Positions 17,847 to 27,190 of a stretch of 64,000 nt of DNA are shown piece by piece (within the stretch, counting starts at the first letter, position 1; every line of letters begins with the position of its first letter). The notes beneath the pieces were generated by a model. It had not been told where the DNA came from and searched no databases. It was given only the letters and a program-made list of their open reading frames with translations. A program made the translations under genes and the position numbers. Source of the DNA: Gammaproteobacteria bacterium (GTDB lineage: Bacteria > Pseudomonadota > Gammaproteobacteria > Pseudomonadales > Pseudomonadaceae); contig JAAYFD010000053.1 in NCBI GenBank assembly GCA_012728415.1, positions 1 through 64,000 on the forward strand, written 5' to 3'.

Positions 17847-19511
17847 ATGACTGATATAGCACTGCCCCTGCTGGCATTTGCCCCGCTATTGCTGGCCGGC
17901 ATTTTGCTGGTTGGCTTCAACCTGCCGGCCCGGATAGCCATGCCCGCTGTATTTGCGGTCACCGTGGCCATCGGCCTGCTGGCCTGGGACATGTCCCTGA
18001 ACCGTATCCTGGCATCCAGCCTGCAAGGGCTGATCATGACCGGAGCCATTCTCTGGATCATTTTTGGCGCAATCCTGCTGCTCAACACTCTGAAGCATTC
18101 GGGCGGCATCAGTGCCATCCGTGCAGGTTTTTCCAACATTTCGCCCGACCGGCGCATCCAGGTGCTGGTGGTGGCCTGGCTGTTCGGCTGCTTCATTGAA
18201 GGGGCCTCAGGCTTCGGCACACCAGCCGCAGTCGTTGCTCCACTGCTGGTAGCTCTGGGCTTTCCCGCACTCGGCGCGGTGATGATCGGCATGATGGTGC
18301 AGTCCACCCCGGTATCCTTTGGTGCTGTCGGCACACCCATCGTGGTTGGCGTGACCGCCGGGCTGGACCGTACCGGCATCAGCGAGCAACTGGCAGCCCA
18401 GGGCTCCAGCTGGGAGATGTTCTATCACCTGGTTACTTCGAAAGTGGCGCTGACCCACGCTGCTGCCGGCATTCTGATGCCGCTGCTGATGTGCTGCATG
18501 CTGACGCGTTTCTTCGGCCGCAACAAATCCTGGCGCGAGGGGCTGGAAGTGGCGCCCTTTGCCCTGTTCACCGGCGTGGCCTTTGTTATTCCCTATGCCC
18601 TGGCCGGAATTTTTCTCGGCCCCGAGTTTCCGTCGCTGATCGGCGCGCTGGCGGGCCTGACCATTGTGGTGCCAGCCGCCAGAGCCGGCTTTTTAATGCC
18701 AAAAAACAACTGGGACTTTGCCCCTGCTGACACCTGGCCAGCCAGCTGGATGGGCAGCATCCAGATCAGACTCGACAGTCTGACCACACAGCGCCCGATG
18801 CCGGTTGCCCTGGCCTGGCTGCCCTATGTGCTGCTGGCTGTACTGCTGGTCTTGTCCCGCGCCATTGCCCCGATCAAGGCGTTTTTTCTCAGCGTGCTTA
18901 ATTTCAGCTGGAAAGACATCCTTGGCGAGCAGGGGGTGTCTGGTGGTATCGAGCTGCTGTACCTGCCCGGCGGTGTTATGGCGCTGGTGGTGATCCTGAC
19001 ATTTTTCCTGCACCGCATGAGTTTCGGCCAGCTCAAGGCGGCAGTCAGTGAGTCTTCACGCACCCTGTTCGGTGCTGGCTTCGTACTGATTTTCACCGTA
19101 CCCATGGTGCGCATCCTGATCAACTCCGGGGTCAACGCTGCCGATTTGCCATCCATGCCGATTGCCATGGCGCAACTGGTCTCGGATACTTTCGGCAGCA
19201 TTTATCCGTTTTTTGCTCCAGTGGTCGGCGCACTGGGGGCCTTCATCGCCGGCTCCAATACGGTCTCCAACCTGATGCTGGCCCAGTTCCAGTTCAGCAC
19301 CGCGGAGTTGCTGGGCGCCTCGACCATCTCGCTGGTTGCAGTACAGGCCGTGGGTGCCGCCGCAGGCAACATGATTGCCATCCATAACGTAGTGGCAGCT
19401 TCGGCCACTGTTGGCTTGCTAGGCCGGGAAGGACGCACACTGCGCATGACCATCCTGCCAACCCTGTACTACCTGGTTGCAGCAGGCATAATCAGCCTGT
19501 TGATAGCCTGA
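17847..19511 (+). CDS. lldP: L-lactate permease LldP
   Basis: A 554-residue multi-spanning membrane protein of the LctP family with about 12-13 hydrophobic segments. Family landmarks include [20 protein letters not shown] near residue 115, [13 protein letters not shown] near 150, and [15 protein letters not shown] near 470. It imports lactate with protons. The ATG at 17847 follows GAGGAC. Its place between lutC and the D-lactate dehydrogenase means uptake and both oxidations share one LldR-controlled unit. Confidence 0.95.
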   Translation: MTDIALPLLAFAPLLLAGILLVGFNLPARIAMPAVFAVTVAIGLLAWDMSLNRILASSLQGLIMTGAILWIIFGAILLLNTLKHSGGISAIRAGFSNISPDRRIQVLVVAWLFGCFIEGASGFGTPAAVVAPLLVALGFPALGAVMIGMMVQSTPVSFGAVGTPIVVGVTAGLDRTGISEQLAAQGSSWEMFYHLVTSKVALTHAAAGILMPLLMCCMLTRFFGRNKSWREGLEVAPFALFTGVAFVIPYALAGIFLGPEFPSLIGALAGLTIVVPAARAGFLMPKNNWDFAPADTWPASWMGSIQIRLDSLTTQRPMPVALAWLPYVLLAVLLVLSRAIAPIKAFFLSVLNFSWKDILGEQGVSGGIELLYLPGGVMALVVILTFFLHRMSFGQLKAAVSESSRTLFGAGFVLIFTVPMVRILINSGVNAADLPSMPIAMAQLVSDTFGSIYPFFAPVVGALGAFIAGSNTVSNLMLAQFQFSTAELLGASTISLVAVQAVGAAAGNMIAIHNVVAASATVGLLGREGRTLRMTILPTLYYLVAAGIISLLIA

Positions 19512-19517
19512 CCCCCG

Positions 19518-19541
19518 GGGCCGGCCCCTGCAGGCCGGCCC
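19518..19541 (+). other. Strong hairpin between lldP and dld
   Basis: GGGCCGGCC and GGCCGGCCC are perfect 9-base inverted repeats around a 6-base loop, located 6 bases after the lldP stop. No T-tract follows, so it probably protects the upstream mRNA or lowers read-through into dld. Confidence 0.55.
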
Positions 19542-19562
19542 TGCATGACACACGAGGCGTTT

Positions 19563-22406
19563 ATGCACCCAATCACAGATACCTACCGGAACCTGATTCG
19601 CGAACTGGCCGGGTTCATCCCGCCTGCCCGCCTGCTGACCGACGAGCTGAGCCGGCTGGCCCATGGTACGGATGCCAGCTTCTATCGTCTGGTGCCCCAG
19701 CTGGTGGTACGGGTCGAAAGCGAAACGGACGTGCAGCAGGTGTTGCACAGCTGCGCCCGGCGCGGGTTGCCGGTCACCTTCCGCGCCGCCGGCACCTCGC
19801 TGTCCGGGCAGGCAGTGACCGACTCGGTGCTGATCCAGCTGGGCAACGGCTGGAACGGCCATCAGCTGCTGAATGATGGCGCGGCCATCCGCCTGCAGCC
19901 GGGCGTAATCGGCGCCCGCGCCAACAGCATTCTGGCGCCGCTACAACGCAAAATCGGCCCGGACCCGGCCTCGATCAACGCCTGCATGATCGGCGGCATT
20001 GCTGCCAACAACGCCTCCGGCATGTGCTGCGGCACGGCGCAAAACTCTTACAACACCCTGCTCGACCTGCGGCTGATTTTTGCCGACGGTACCCTGCTGG
20101 ATACCGCAGACCCGGCCTCCGTCAGCGCCTTCCGCAACAGCCACTCTGACCTGCTGGAACAGCTGCGTCAGCTCGGCGAACAAACCCGCGCCAACCAGCC
20201 GCTGGCCGAACGCATTCGTCACAAATACCGGCTGAAAAACACCACCGGCTACGGCATCAATGCGCTGGTTGACTTCGCAGATCCGCTGGACATCCTCAAG
20301 CACCTGATGATCGGCTCCGAAGGTACCCTGGCTTTCATTAGCGCCATTACCTACCGCACCGTGCCGGACTATCCCGACAAGGCAGCGGCACTGATTTACT
20401 TCCCCGACATCCATACCGCCTGCACCGCCACTACCCTGCTGAAGGAAACACCGGTCAGCGCCGTCGAGCTGCTCGACCGTGCCTCGTTGCGTTCGGTGCA
20501 GCATATGCCCGGCATGCCGGATGACCTGGCCGAACTGCCCGAGGGAGCCACGGCCCTGCTGGTGGATGTGCGCGGCGCGAATGACAGCCAGCTGGAACAG
20601 AACATTCAGCACATTTGCCGGGCACTGGCCGGAATCCCGCTGCTGCGCCCGCTGGAATTCACCCGCGACCCGCAGACCTACGACAGCTACTGGAATGTGC
20701 GCAAGGGCACCTTTCCTGCCGTGGGGGCCAACCGGGTAATCGGCACCACGGTAATCATCGAGGACGTCGCCTTCCCTCTGGAGCGGCTGGCCGAAGGTGT
20801 GCTCGATCTGCAAAAATTGCTGCACAAACACGGCTACCACGAGGCCATCCTGTTCGGTCATGCCCTGGAGGGCAACCTGCACTTTGTCTTTACCCAGAGC
20901 TTCAACGAGCCGGACGAAGTGGCCCGCTACAGCGCCTTTATGGAAGAGCTGGCGCAGCTGGTGGCGGTGGACTACGGCGGCTCGCTCAAGGCCGAGCACG
21001 GCACCGGCCGCAACATGGCACCCTATGTGGAGCTGGAATGGGGCAGCGAAGCCTACGCCCTGATGAAGCGCATCAAGCAACTGTTCGACCCGGCCTGCCT
21101 GCTCAACCCCGATGTGTTGATCAGCGACAACCCCCGCATTCATGTGGAAAACCTCAAGCCGCTGCCCAAAGCCCATCCCGTTATCGACAACTGCATCGAA
21201 TGCGGCTTTTGCGAGGCGGTTTGTCCGTCACGCCGGTTGACCCTGAGTCCGCGCCAGCGCATCGTCATCTGGCGCGAGCTGCAGCGTCGTCGCCAGACCG
21301 GCGCCAGCACCGAAGCCCTCCGCGAACTGGAACAGGGCTGGCAATACCAGGGGCTGGACACCTGCGCACTGGATGGCCTGTGCTCCACCCGCTGCCCGGT
21401 CGGCATCAACACCGGCGATCTGGTGCGTGACCTGCGCGGCCAACAAAACCGGGATCTGCAACGGCGTGCACGGTGGCTGGCCCGCCGCTTTGCCGGCATC
21501 AGCAAGGCGGCACGTCTGGCGCTGAAACTGGCCAACAGCAGCCGCAGCCTGCTGGGCGACAAGGGCCTGTCCGGCTCCATGGCACTGGCCCGCAAGGCCG
21601 GTTTGCCGGTCGGCCACTGGCGGCCCGGCCTGCCGGCGGCGGCAGCGGCCCTGCCACAGCAACGCCAGTTCGAGCCGCCGAAGAATTCGCAGCCGGCAGA
21701 TACGGTCATCTACTGGCCTTCCTGCATGAACCGGGTGCTGGGCCCGGACCGTAACGCCAGCGACCAGCGCGCCCTCTACGACGTCGTGCTCAGCCTGCTG
21801 GATAAGGCCGGTTACCGCGTGCTGATTCCGGACAACATTCACAGCCTGTGCTGCGGCATGCCCTTTCAGTCCAAGGGCCTGTTTGAAGTGGCCGACGGCA
21901 AGCGCAACGAAGTACTGGAAGCGGCACGCCGGCTGGCTGGCGACCAGCATCTGGCGGTGATTACCGATGCCAGCGCCTGCAACCTGCGCATGCAGGACTG
22001 CAGTGACGAACGGCTGCAATTTTATGCAGCGGCGGACTTCATCCATCGCCACGCCCTGCCCCGGCTGGAGATACGGCCGGCGGACGAACGCATTGCCCTG
22101 CACCTGACCTGCTCCACCACCATGGGCGGCAACAGCCAATCACTGCTGGAGCTGGCCCGTGCCTGTGCCCGCGAAGTGGTAACACCGGCTTCTGTCACCT
22201 GTTGCGGTTTTGGCGGCGACCGCGGCTTCCAGGTGCCGGAGCTGAACGCCAGCGCCCTGCAAGACCTGCGCGACGAAGTGCAGGGCTGCAGCGCCGGCTA
22301 CTCCAACAACCGCACCTGCGAAATTGGCCTTGGCGAACACTCCGGACTGCAGTATCAGTCCATCCTCTATCTGGTGGACCGGGTGAGCCGTCCGCTTGAA
22401 GCATAA
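19563..22406 (+). CDS. dld: FAD/iron-sulfur D-lactate dehydrogenase (Dld-II type)
   Basis: A 947-residue fusion enzyme. The order is FAD-binding PCMH domain (about 35-250, with FRAAGTSLSGQAV and ASGMCCGTAQNS), FAD-oxidase C domain (to about 520, with EHGTGRNMAPYVELEWG), two ferredoxin clusters (CIECGFCEAVCP near 544 and CALDGLCSTRCP near 601), and a CCG module (LCCGMPFQSKG near 763, TCCGFGGDRG near 879). It oxidises D-lactate to pyruvate. The start at 19563 is chosen for its GAGG ribosome binding site 5 bases upstream; an in-frame ATG at 19545 is possible. Being in the lut/lldP unit, it lets the cell use both isomers. Confidence 0.92.
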   Translation: MHPITDTYRNLIRELAGFIPPARLLTDELSRLAHGTDASFYRLVPQLVVRVESETDVQQVLHSCARRGLPVTFRAAGTSLSGQAVTDSVLIQLGNGWNGHQLLNDGAAIRLQPGVIGARANSILAPLQRKIGPDPASINACMIGGIAANNASGMCCGTAQNSYNTLLDLRLIFADGTLLDTADPASVSAFRNSHSDLLEQLRQLGEQTRANQPLAERIRHKYRLKNTTGYGINALVDFADPLDILKHLMIGSEGTLAFISAITYRTVPDYPDKAAALIYFPDIHTACTATTLLKETPVSAVELLDRASLRSVQHMPGMPDDLAELPEGATALLVDVRGANDSQLEQNIQHICRALAGIPLLRPLEFTRDPQTYDSYWNVRKGTFPAVGANRVIGTTVIIEDVAFPLERLAEGVLDLQKLLHKHGYHEAILFGHALEGNLHFVFTQSFNEPDEVARYSAFMEELAQLVAVDYGGSLKAEHGTGRNMAPYVELEWGSEAYALMKRIKQLFDPACLLNPDVLISDNPRIHVENLKPLPKAHPVIDNCIECGFCEAVCPSRRLTLSPRQRIVIWRELQRRRQTGASTEALRELEQGWQYQGLDTCALDGLCSTRCPVGINTGDLVRDLRGQQNRDLQRRARWLARRFAGISKAARLALKLANSSRSLLGDKGLSGSMALARKAGLPVGHWRPGLPAAAAALPQQRQFEPPKNSQPADTVIYWPSCMNRVLGPDRNASDQRALYDVVLSLLDKAGYRVLIPDNIHSLCCGMPFQSKGLFEVADGKRNEVLEAARRLAGDQHLAVITDASACNLRMQDCSDERLQFYAAADFIHRHALPRLEIRPADERIALHLTCSTTMGGNSQSLLELARACAREVVTPASVTCCGFGGDRGFQVPELNASALQDLRDEVQGCSAGYSNNRTCEIGLGEHSGLQYQSILYLVDRVSRPLEA

Positions 22407-22440
22407 ATGCAAATGTGTCCACACCTGCACTTTTGCTAGC

Positions 22441-22471
22441 CCATGATGCCGGATTTTATCTGGCATCATGG
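22441..22471 (+). terminator. Hairpin downstream of dld
   Basis: CCATGATGCC and GGCATCATGG are perfect 10-base inverted repeats with an 11-base loop, 34 bases after the dld stop. No T-tract follows, so termination is only presumed from its position at the end of the lactate operon. Confidence 0.4.
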
Positions 22472-22658
22472 CGCACAGGTACCCGGCCAACCTACAGGGT
22501 GCAAGTGCATCCGCGCCATAACAATGGCCGCACATGGCGTGGCAGGAATAAATCCATACTTACGGGAACCAAGCCATCCGGCACCGGGCCGAACCCGTTC
22601 GCACACTCTGCTTCACGGGGTACACTGAGCACAAAACACACGCAGCGAGACTGCCACC

Positions 22659-23162
22659 ATGCGACACTTTCCCTACCGCGAAACCCTGCAACACGAGTTC
22701 AAGAGCGACCTGCGCAAGCTGCCGCTGCGCACACTGCTCGAAGCAGTGGTATGCATGGCCAACGGAGCCGGAGGCAGTATTTATCTGGGTGTCGAAGATA
22801 ATGGCAGCATCAGTGGCCTGCATCCGGACCACCGCGACCTGAAACGCCTGGAACAACTGATCTGCCACTACACCCGGCCACACATTTACGTACAGGTATA
22901 CCCTTTGCTGGTCGACGGCCTGGTGATTGCCCAGGTGCAGGTGCCGGTCAGCCCGGTACCCATCGCCACCCATGACGGCCTCTATCGACGGCGCCAGCTA
23001 CAAAACGGCAGTGGTGAACCTGAATGCGTGCGCTTCAAGCCTGCGCGCAAAGCAAAGCCGGTGCTAATGCCTGCATGGCCTGAAAATGGCTCAGAAAAAC
23101 CTGTCCGTTCAAGTGTTGCAAGAAATCAGTGCGCTGCAGACGATCCATCACCGGCCCCTTAA
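22659..23162 (+). CDS. AlbA_2/Schlafen-type domain protein, probably C-terminally truncated
   Basis: A 167-residue product. Residues 10-60 match the AlbA_2 domain (HEFKSDLRKLP, then MANGAGGSIYLGVEDNGSISGL) and residues 95-115 the end of that domain (PIATHDGLYRRRQ). Such domains normally head regulators of 350-500 residues with a following helix-turn-helix or ATPase-like part. Here the similarity stops near residue 125, and the last 42 codons run antisense through the 3' end of the SulP gene. I infer loss of the C-terminal part. Short stand-alone AlbA_2 proteins do exist, so function is not excluded. Confidence 0.7.
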   Translation: MRHFPYRETLQHEFKSDLRKLPLRTLLEAVVCMANGAGGSIYLGVEDNGSISGLHPDHRDLKRLEQLICHYTRPHIYVQVYPLLVDGLVIAQVQVPVSPVPIATHDGLYRRRQLQNGSGEPECVRFKPARKAKPVLMPAWPENGSEKPVRSSVARNQCAADDPSPAP

Positions 23163-24795
23163 CCTCGGAAAAATGGAAGCCGATCCCGGCCGACTGCAAC
23201 CGCACGTTGATGGCTTCCAGACTTTCCAGCGCACTGGCATCAATGCTGTTGATGGCCGAACACTGCAGCACCACATGCTTCAGCTCCGTGTTGCAGGCCA
23301 CAGCCTGATTGATGCGGTCTTCCAGTGCCCGGGCATTGGCAAAGTACAGACTCTCGTCCACCCGCAGGCTGACCAGCGAGGTGTCGGTCAGCACCGGATG
23401 ACGCAACACGTTACGGAAGTGTTCAGTACCCGGCATCAACCCCACCTCAGCAATATGGGGACGGCTGGTGCGCCACAGGTAGAGCACCAGCGACAGCCCC
23501 ACCCCGGCCATCAGTCCAGCCTCCACACCCACCAGCAAGGTCGCCAGCAGGGTCGCCGCCACGGCAGAAAAGTCGGCTTTAGAATAACGCCAAGTGTGCT
23601 TGAGGATGTTGAAGTCCACCAGTGACAGTACCGCCACGACAATGGTTGCTGCCAGTGTGGCATGGGGCAGATAGTAAAGCGCTGGCGTCAGCATCAACGA
23701 AACCAGTGCAATGCCTGCAGCAGTGAGCACCCCGGCCGCTGGCGTACGGGCGCCCGCATCAAAGTTGACCACCGAGCGGGCAAAACCGCCGGTGACCGGA
23801 AAACCGCCACTGAACGCAGCAGCGACATTGCTTGCCCCCAAAGCGACCAGCTCCTGGTCCGGCTCGATACGCTGGCGCCGTCGCGCGGCCAGGGTCTGGC
23901 CCACGGATACCGACTCGACAAAACCCACCACACTGATCAGCAATGCCGGCATCCACAGCTGCTGCCAGAGCGCGCCGTCAAACGAGGGCATCACTAACGG
24001 CGGCAAGCCGGCCGGGATACTGCCAACGATGCGCACACCCTGTCCGGCCCAGTCTCCCAGCCAGGTCAGTACCGTGGTCACCACAATGGCCAACACCGGC
24101 CCCGCCCTGGCCACTGCATCCGACAGCCGGGCCGACAGTCCCCAGGCCACCAGCAGCGGCTGCATGCCCTTGCGTATCCAGACAAGGAACGCGATGGTGA
24201 GCATACCCATCATCAGGGTCAACCCGCTGACCTGCGGCAGGGCGGCAACAATGGACGGAAGCATTTCCAGCACGTTCTGGCCCCGGGCATCAATGCCCAA
24301 AATCACCTTGAGCTGACTGCAGGCAATCAGAATTCCGGAAGCAGAAATAAAACCGGAAATCACCGGATAACTGAGAAAGTTGGCCAGAAAGCCCAGCCGC
24401 AATACCCCCATCGCAAGCAGCATCAACCCGGAAATGAAAGCCAGCACAATGGCCGCTTCCCAATAGTGCGGCGAACCAGACTCGGCGAACTGGCCGATCG
24501 CCGCCGCCGTCATCAAAGACACCACCGCCACCGGTCCCACGGCCAATGTCCGGCTGGTGCCAAACAGCGCATAGAGCACCAGTGGCGCGATGCTGGCATA
24601 GAGTCCGGTTTCCGGCGGCAGCCCGGCCAGCATGGCATAAGCCAGGCTCTGCGGTATCAGCATCAGGGTAACGATAACCGCCGCCAGCAGGTCGCTGCCC
24701 AGGGTGGCACGGTCATAGTCACGCGCCCAGCCAAGAAAGGGCAGGCCCGGCAGCCAGCGCTGCCAGGTCTTGCGGTCGGTTGCAGACGATTCCAC
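23035..24795 (-). CDS. SulP family anion transporter with STAS domain
   Basis: A 586-residue transporter starting at GTG (24795), chosen because GAGGAG lies 8 bases upstream and because a longer reading to 24864 would overlap the upstream gene. The conserved SulP start region (LIPQSLAYAMLAGLPPETGLYASIAP) is at about residues 40-65, several membrane segments follow, and a cytoplasmic STAS domain (about 470-575, with SINSIDASALESLE) closes the protein. SulP proteins carry sulfate, bicarbonate or related anions. The upstream DUF442 gene and MBL-fold remnant suggest a sulfur-related anion, which is an inference. Confidence 0.88.
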   Translation of the reverse strand: MESSATDRKTWQRWLPGLPFLGWARDYDRATLGSDLLAAVIVTLMLIPQSLAYAMLAGLPPETGLYASIAPLVLYALFGTSRTLAVGPVAVVSLMTAAAIGQFAESGSPHYWEAAIVLAFISGLMLLAMGVLRLGFLANFLSYPVISGFISASGILIACSQLKVILGIDARGQNVLEMLPSIVAALPQVSGLTLMMGMLTIAFLVWIRKGMQPLLVAWGLSARLSDAVARAGPVLAIVVTTVLTWLGDWAGQGVRIVGSIPAGLPPLVMPSFDGALWQQLWMPALLISVVGFVESVSVGQTLAARRRQRIEPDQELVALGASNVAAAFSGGFPVTGGFARSVVNFDAGARTPAAGVLTAAGIALVSLMLTPALYYLPHATLAATIVVAVLSLVDFNILKHTWRYSKADFSAVAATLLATLLVGVEAGLMAGVGLSLVLYLWRTSRPHIAEVGLMPGTEHFRNVLRHPVLTDTSLVSLRVDESLYFANARALEDRINQAVACNTELKHVVLQCSAINSIDASALESLEAINVRLQSAGIGFHFSEVKGPVMDRLQRTDFLQHLNGQVFLSHFQAMQALAPALLCAQA

Positions 24796-24815
24796 CCTGA
24801 TGCTCCTCGACAAGG

Positions 24816-25322
24816 TTAGAGTACAGCTGCAGCAGCTGCCGGTATCGCCCTGACACCCGGACACACCACCAGCTGGCCTGCCCGCTCCGACAGGCTGCCA
24901 TCACGGGCCAGGGTTTCCAGGTGACCACGCATGGCATTCAGGTCATAACCGGCGCTGGCGGCAATCTGTAAAATCTTTTCGGTATCACGCTTGCCGGCTT
25001 CGGCCAGCGCCCACAGCATCACCGAACGGGTACCGCTCCGGCAGTAGGCCAATACCGGCTCCGGCAAGGCCTGGAGCACCTGGGCCATCTGCAATGCCTG
25101 ATGGTCCTCTACCTGACCGGATGCCACCGGCAGGCAAAACACCTGCAAACCCCGCGCCACAGCAGCACGCTCAATATCGGAGTAGGCCGGCTGACCTGCA
25201 ACTTCATTATCCGGACGGTTGCAAACAATGGCACGGTAACCGGCACTGGCAATGGCCTCCACATCGGCTGCAGAAATTTGATCGGCCACGGCCAGGGCCG
25301 AGGTAAGCTTGCGAATATTCAT
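24816..25322 (-). CDS. DUF442/TIGR01244 protein (BLH phosphatase or sulfurtransferase-like)
   Basis: A 168-residue protein with the dual-specificity-phosphatase-like fold of the TIGR01244 family: an N-terminal IRKLTSALAVADQIS, then AGYRAIVCNRPDNE, and the active loop YCRSGTRS at 93-100 with C94 as nucleophile. In many bacteria this domain is fused to, or encoded beside, a sulfur dioxygenase-like metallo-beta-lactamase (Blh) and takes part in sulfide or persulfide handling. Here it lies between such a gene, which has lost its metal site, and SulP. The gap to SulP is 20 bases, so they are cotranscribed. Confidence 0.82.
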   Translation of the reverse strand: MNIRKLTSALAVADQISAADVEAIASAGYRAIVCNRPDNEVAGQPAYSDIERAAVARGLQVFCLPVASGQVEDHQALQMAQVLQALPEPVLAYCRSGTRSVMLWALAEAGKRDTEKILQIAASAGYDLNAMRGHLETLARDGSLSERAGQLVVCPGVRAIPAAAAAVL

Positions 25323-25456
25323 AAGTGGTTCCAGGGTCTGAAAATGTTCAATATTGACGGCAACCGCCTGTCAACCAGCCTTGTAAACCGGCCCTTTGGG
25401 CGCCACGACTGCACACCACATGCCGCGACAACCTGTTGCCGGGGGCCGGATAGCCT

Positions 25457-25864
25457 TTACAGCTGATTCAGAGGAATCTTGATATAAGCTACGCCGTTGT
25501 CCTCCTCCGGCGGAAAGTGACCGGCACGCATGTTGACCTGCACCGAGGGCAGGATCAGCACCGGCATTTCCAGGCTTGCATCGCGGCGCTCACGCATCTG
25601 AACAAACTCATCTTCACTGATGCCTGTCCGGATATGAATGTTCGTGGCGCGCTGCTCAGCAACCGAGCTGATGTATTTCAGCTCACGGACACGGGCAATC
25701 AGCCGGTCGGCCGACCCGGTGCCGGTGCGGCCGGACTTCGGATCGTAGTCCAGCACGCTATCCACCAGTGCACAACGGTTACTGCCAGCATCCAGTACCA
25801 GATAACTCAGGGTCCAGGTGGCGGGATCAAAAAAACCTTCCACCTGCAACTTGACGGCATTCAT
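25457..25864 (-). CDS. Metallo-beta-lactamase-fold (sulfur dioxygenase/Blh-like) protein lacking its metal-binding core
   Basis: A 135-residue reading frame built from the two ends of a roughly 290-residue MBL protein. Residues 9-62 match the N-terminus (FFDPATWTLSYLVLDAGS; VDSVLDYDPKSGRT), and residues 66-135 match the C-terminus (SSVAEQRATNIHIRTGISE; LPSVQVNMRAGHFPPEEDNG). The middle 150 or so residues, including the HxHxDH motif and the other metal ligands, are absent. The join is near residues 62-66 (base 25665-25685) and keeps the frame. The product cannot bind the catalytic iron or zinc. It is likely a relic of an in-frame deletion, although the ends remain well conserved. Confidence 0.8.
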   Translation of the reverse strand: MNAVKLQVEGFFDPATWTLSYLVLDAGSNRCALVDSVLDYDPKSGRTGTGSADRLIARVRELKYISSVAEQRATNIHIRTGISEDEFVQMRERRDASLEMPVLILPSVQVNMRAGHFPPEEDNGVAYIKIPLNQL

Positions 25865-26094
25865 CTTGACCTCTCAATTCCTTTGGCAATGACACTTAGA
25901 ACAACCGGTCCCGTCAGGAACCGGCTGTTCCGGAGCAAGTGGCCGGCCTGGCTAATCCGGTGAGTCAATTGTACTACCCGGGGCGCCAGATCTGCGCAGC
26001 TTTTCATCGCTACGCTTCACCTTGGCACCCAGCCCTGAGGCACTGGTCATCCAATGCCCGAGCCACCTCACTAACCAGACAGGCCACGAGCCGA

Positions 26095-26745
26095 TTACAG
26101 GGCCCTGGTAGAGTAGTACCAGTCCACAGTGTTGTAGCCCTCACCAGAAAGGCGCTTGTTGACAGCATCGCTGGTCTTGGGCGGAGGAACAATAACATCC
26201 TGGCCGGGCACCCAGCCTTCCGGTGTGGCCACGGCGTTGGCTTCGGACGTTTGCAAAGCGGTCAGCAAGCGGAGGAACTCGTCAATGCTGCGACCGTTGG
26301 TCATCGGATAATAAACCATGGCACGCATGATGCCTTCCGGATCGATGATGAAAGTGGCACGTACCGCCTGGGTATCAGCAGCACCCGGATGGACCATGCC
26401 GTAAGCACTGGCTACATCCATCTTGATATCATCGATGATCGGGAATGGAATCTCGACGCCGAACTTTTCCTGGATACTGCGGGTCCAGGCAAGGTGGGAG
26501 TAGACGCTATCAATGGATAGGCCAATCAGCTCGCAATTCATTTCAGCAAATTTTGGAGCCGCCTTGGCAAAGGCGATGAACTCGGTGGTGCACACCGGGG
26601 TGAAGTCTGCCGGGTGAGAAAACAGGATCAGCCATTTTCCCTTGTAGTCCTCCAGGCTTTTGATGCCATGGGTGGTATTGGCCTTGAAGGCAGGAGCCGG
26701 TTCATTCAAACGCGGAAAGGTGGATATCTGGTTCTGATTTTCCAT
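26095..26745 (-). CDS. Peroxiredoxin, 1-Cys Prx6 type
   Basis: A 216-residue peroxiredoxin with the active site PADFTPVCTTE, C52 being the peroxidatic cysteine. The only other cysteine is C71, and there is no C-terminal resolving cysteine. The length, GWVPGQDVIVPP and the C-terminal DWYYSTR segment place it in the Prx6 group. It reduces hydrogen peroxide and organic hydroperoxides in the cytoplasm. The gene is preceded by AGAGG and by a very AT-rich promoter region with an inverted repeat. Confidence 0.92.
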   Translation of the reverse strand: MENQNQISTFPRLNEPAPAFKANTTHGIKSLEDYKGKWLILFSHPADFTPVCTTEFIAFAKAAPKFAEMNCELIGLSIDSVYSHLAWTRSIQEKFGVEIPFPIIDDIKMDVASAYGMVHPGAADTQAVRATFIIDPEGIMRAMVYYPMTNGRSIDEFLRLLTALQTSEANAVATPEGWVPGQDVIVPPPKTSDAVNKRLSGEGYNTVDWYYSTRAL

Positions 26746-27190
26746 GTTGCTAACCTCTGGGTTGATTGATTTACGGTTCTAACCTTACCCCCAGGTCTTA
26801 TATGTTTATATAGAATATATTTAATCAAACATATAGAAACGCCCTATCGCCTCCCCCTGACAGCCAAGCCATACAGGCTTATCAAAAAAAGCCTGGCTCC
26901 ACCTGATACCGGCAGCTGCTTCCCTGCGCACCCGTCATCGCCCGACAGAACCATTACGGGCCCATGCTGACCTGATATTGGCTAGATTGCCGACTCCTCC
27001 TGCATACCGGACAATGCAGGTAACCTGATCCAGTCATTGCTTGATAAAAATATCCGACCAAATTAGTATGATATTATTTGCGGTCATGCCATAATGCCAC
27101 TTACACCCTGTTACCACGGCCACATCGCCCCGCGCACTCTGCAGCCAACGTGTAACAAAACGACCGCCTGATAATTGCAAGGGGTTACCC
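26746..27190. other. Divergent promoter region between peroxiredoxin and chemoreceptor
   Basis: About 445 bases without a supported gene. The part next to the peroxiredoxin (26790-26840) is strikingly AT-rich and holds an inverted repeat (separate entry). The remainder, nearer the chemoreceptor, contains AT-rich patches such as ATTAGTATGATATTATTTG near 27062-27080 but no promoter pair I would defend. AAGGGG at 27179-27184 is the chemoreceptor ribosome binding site. Confidence 0.5.
26800..26834 (-). promoter_or_regulatory. AT-rich inverted repeat upstream of peroxiredoxin
   Basis: ATATGTTT (26800-26807) and AAACATAT (26827-26834) are exact inverted repeats 19 bases apart, centred about 70 bases before the peroxiredoxin ATG. 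Such a site could bind a redox regulator. It does not match the OxyR consensus closely, so the protein is unknown. Confidence 0.4.

Noticed and set aside
22441-22471. Confident rho-independent terminator after dld
   Set aside because: The hairpin is perfect but no T-tract follows, so it is listed only with low confidence.
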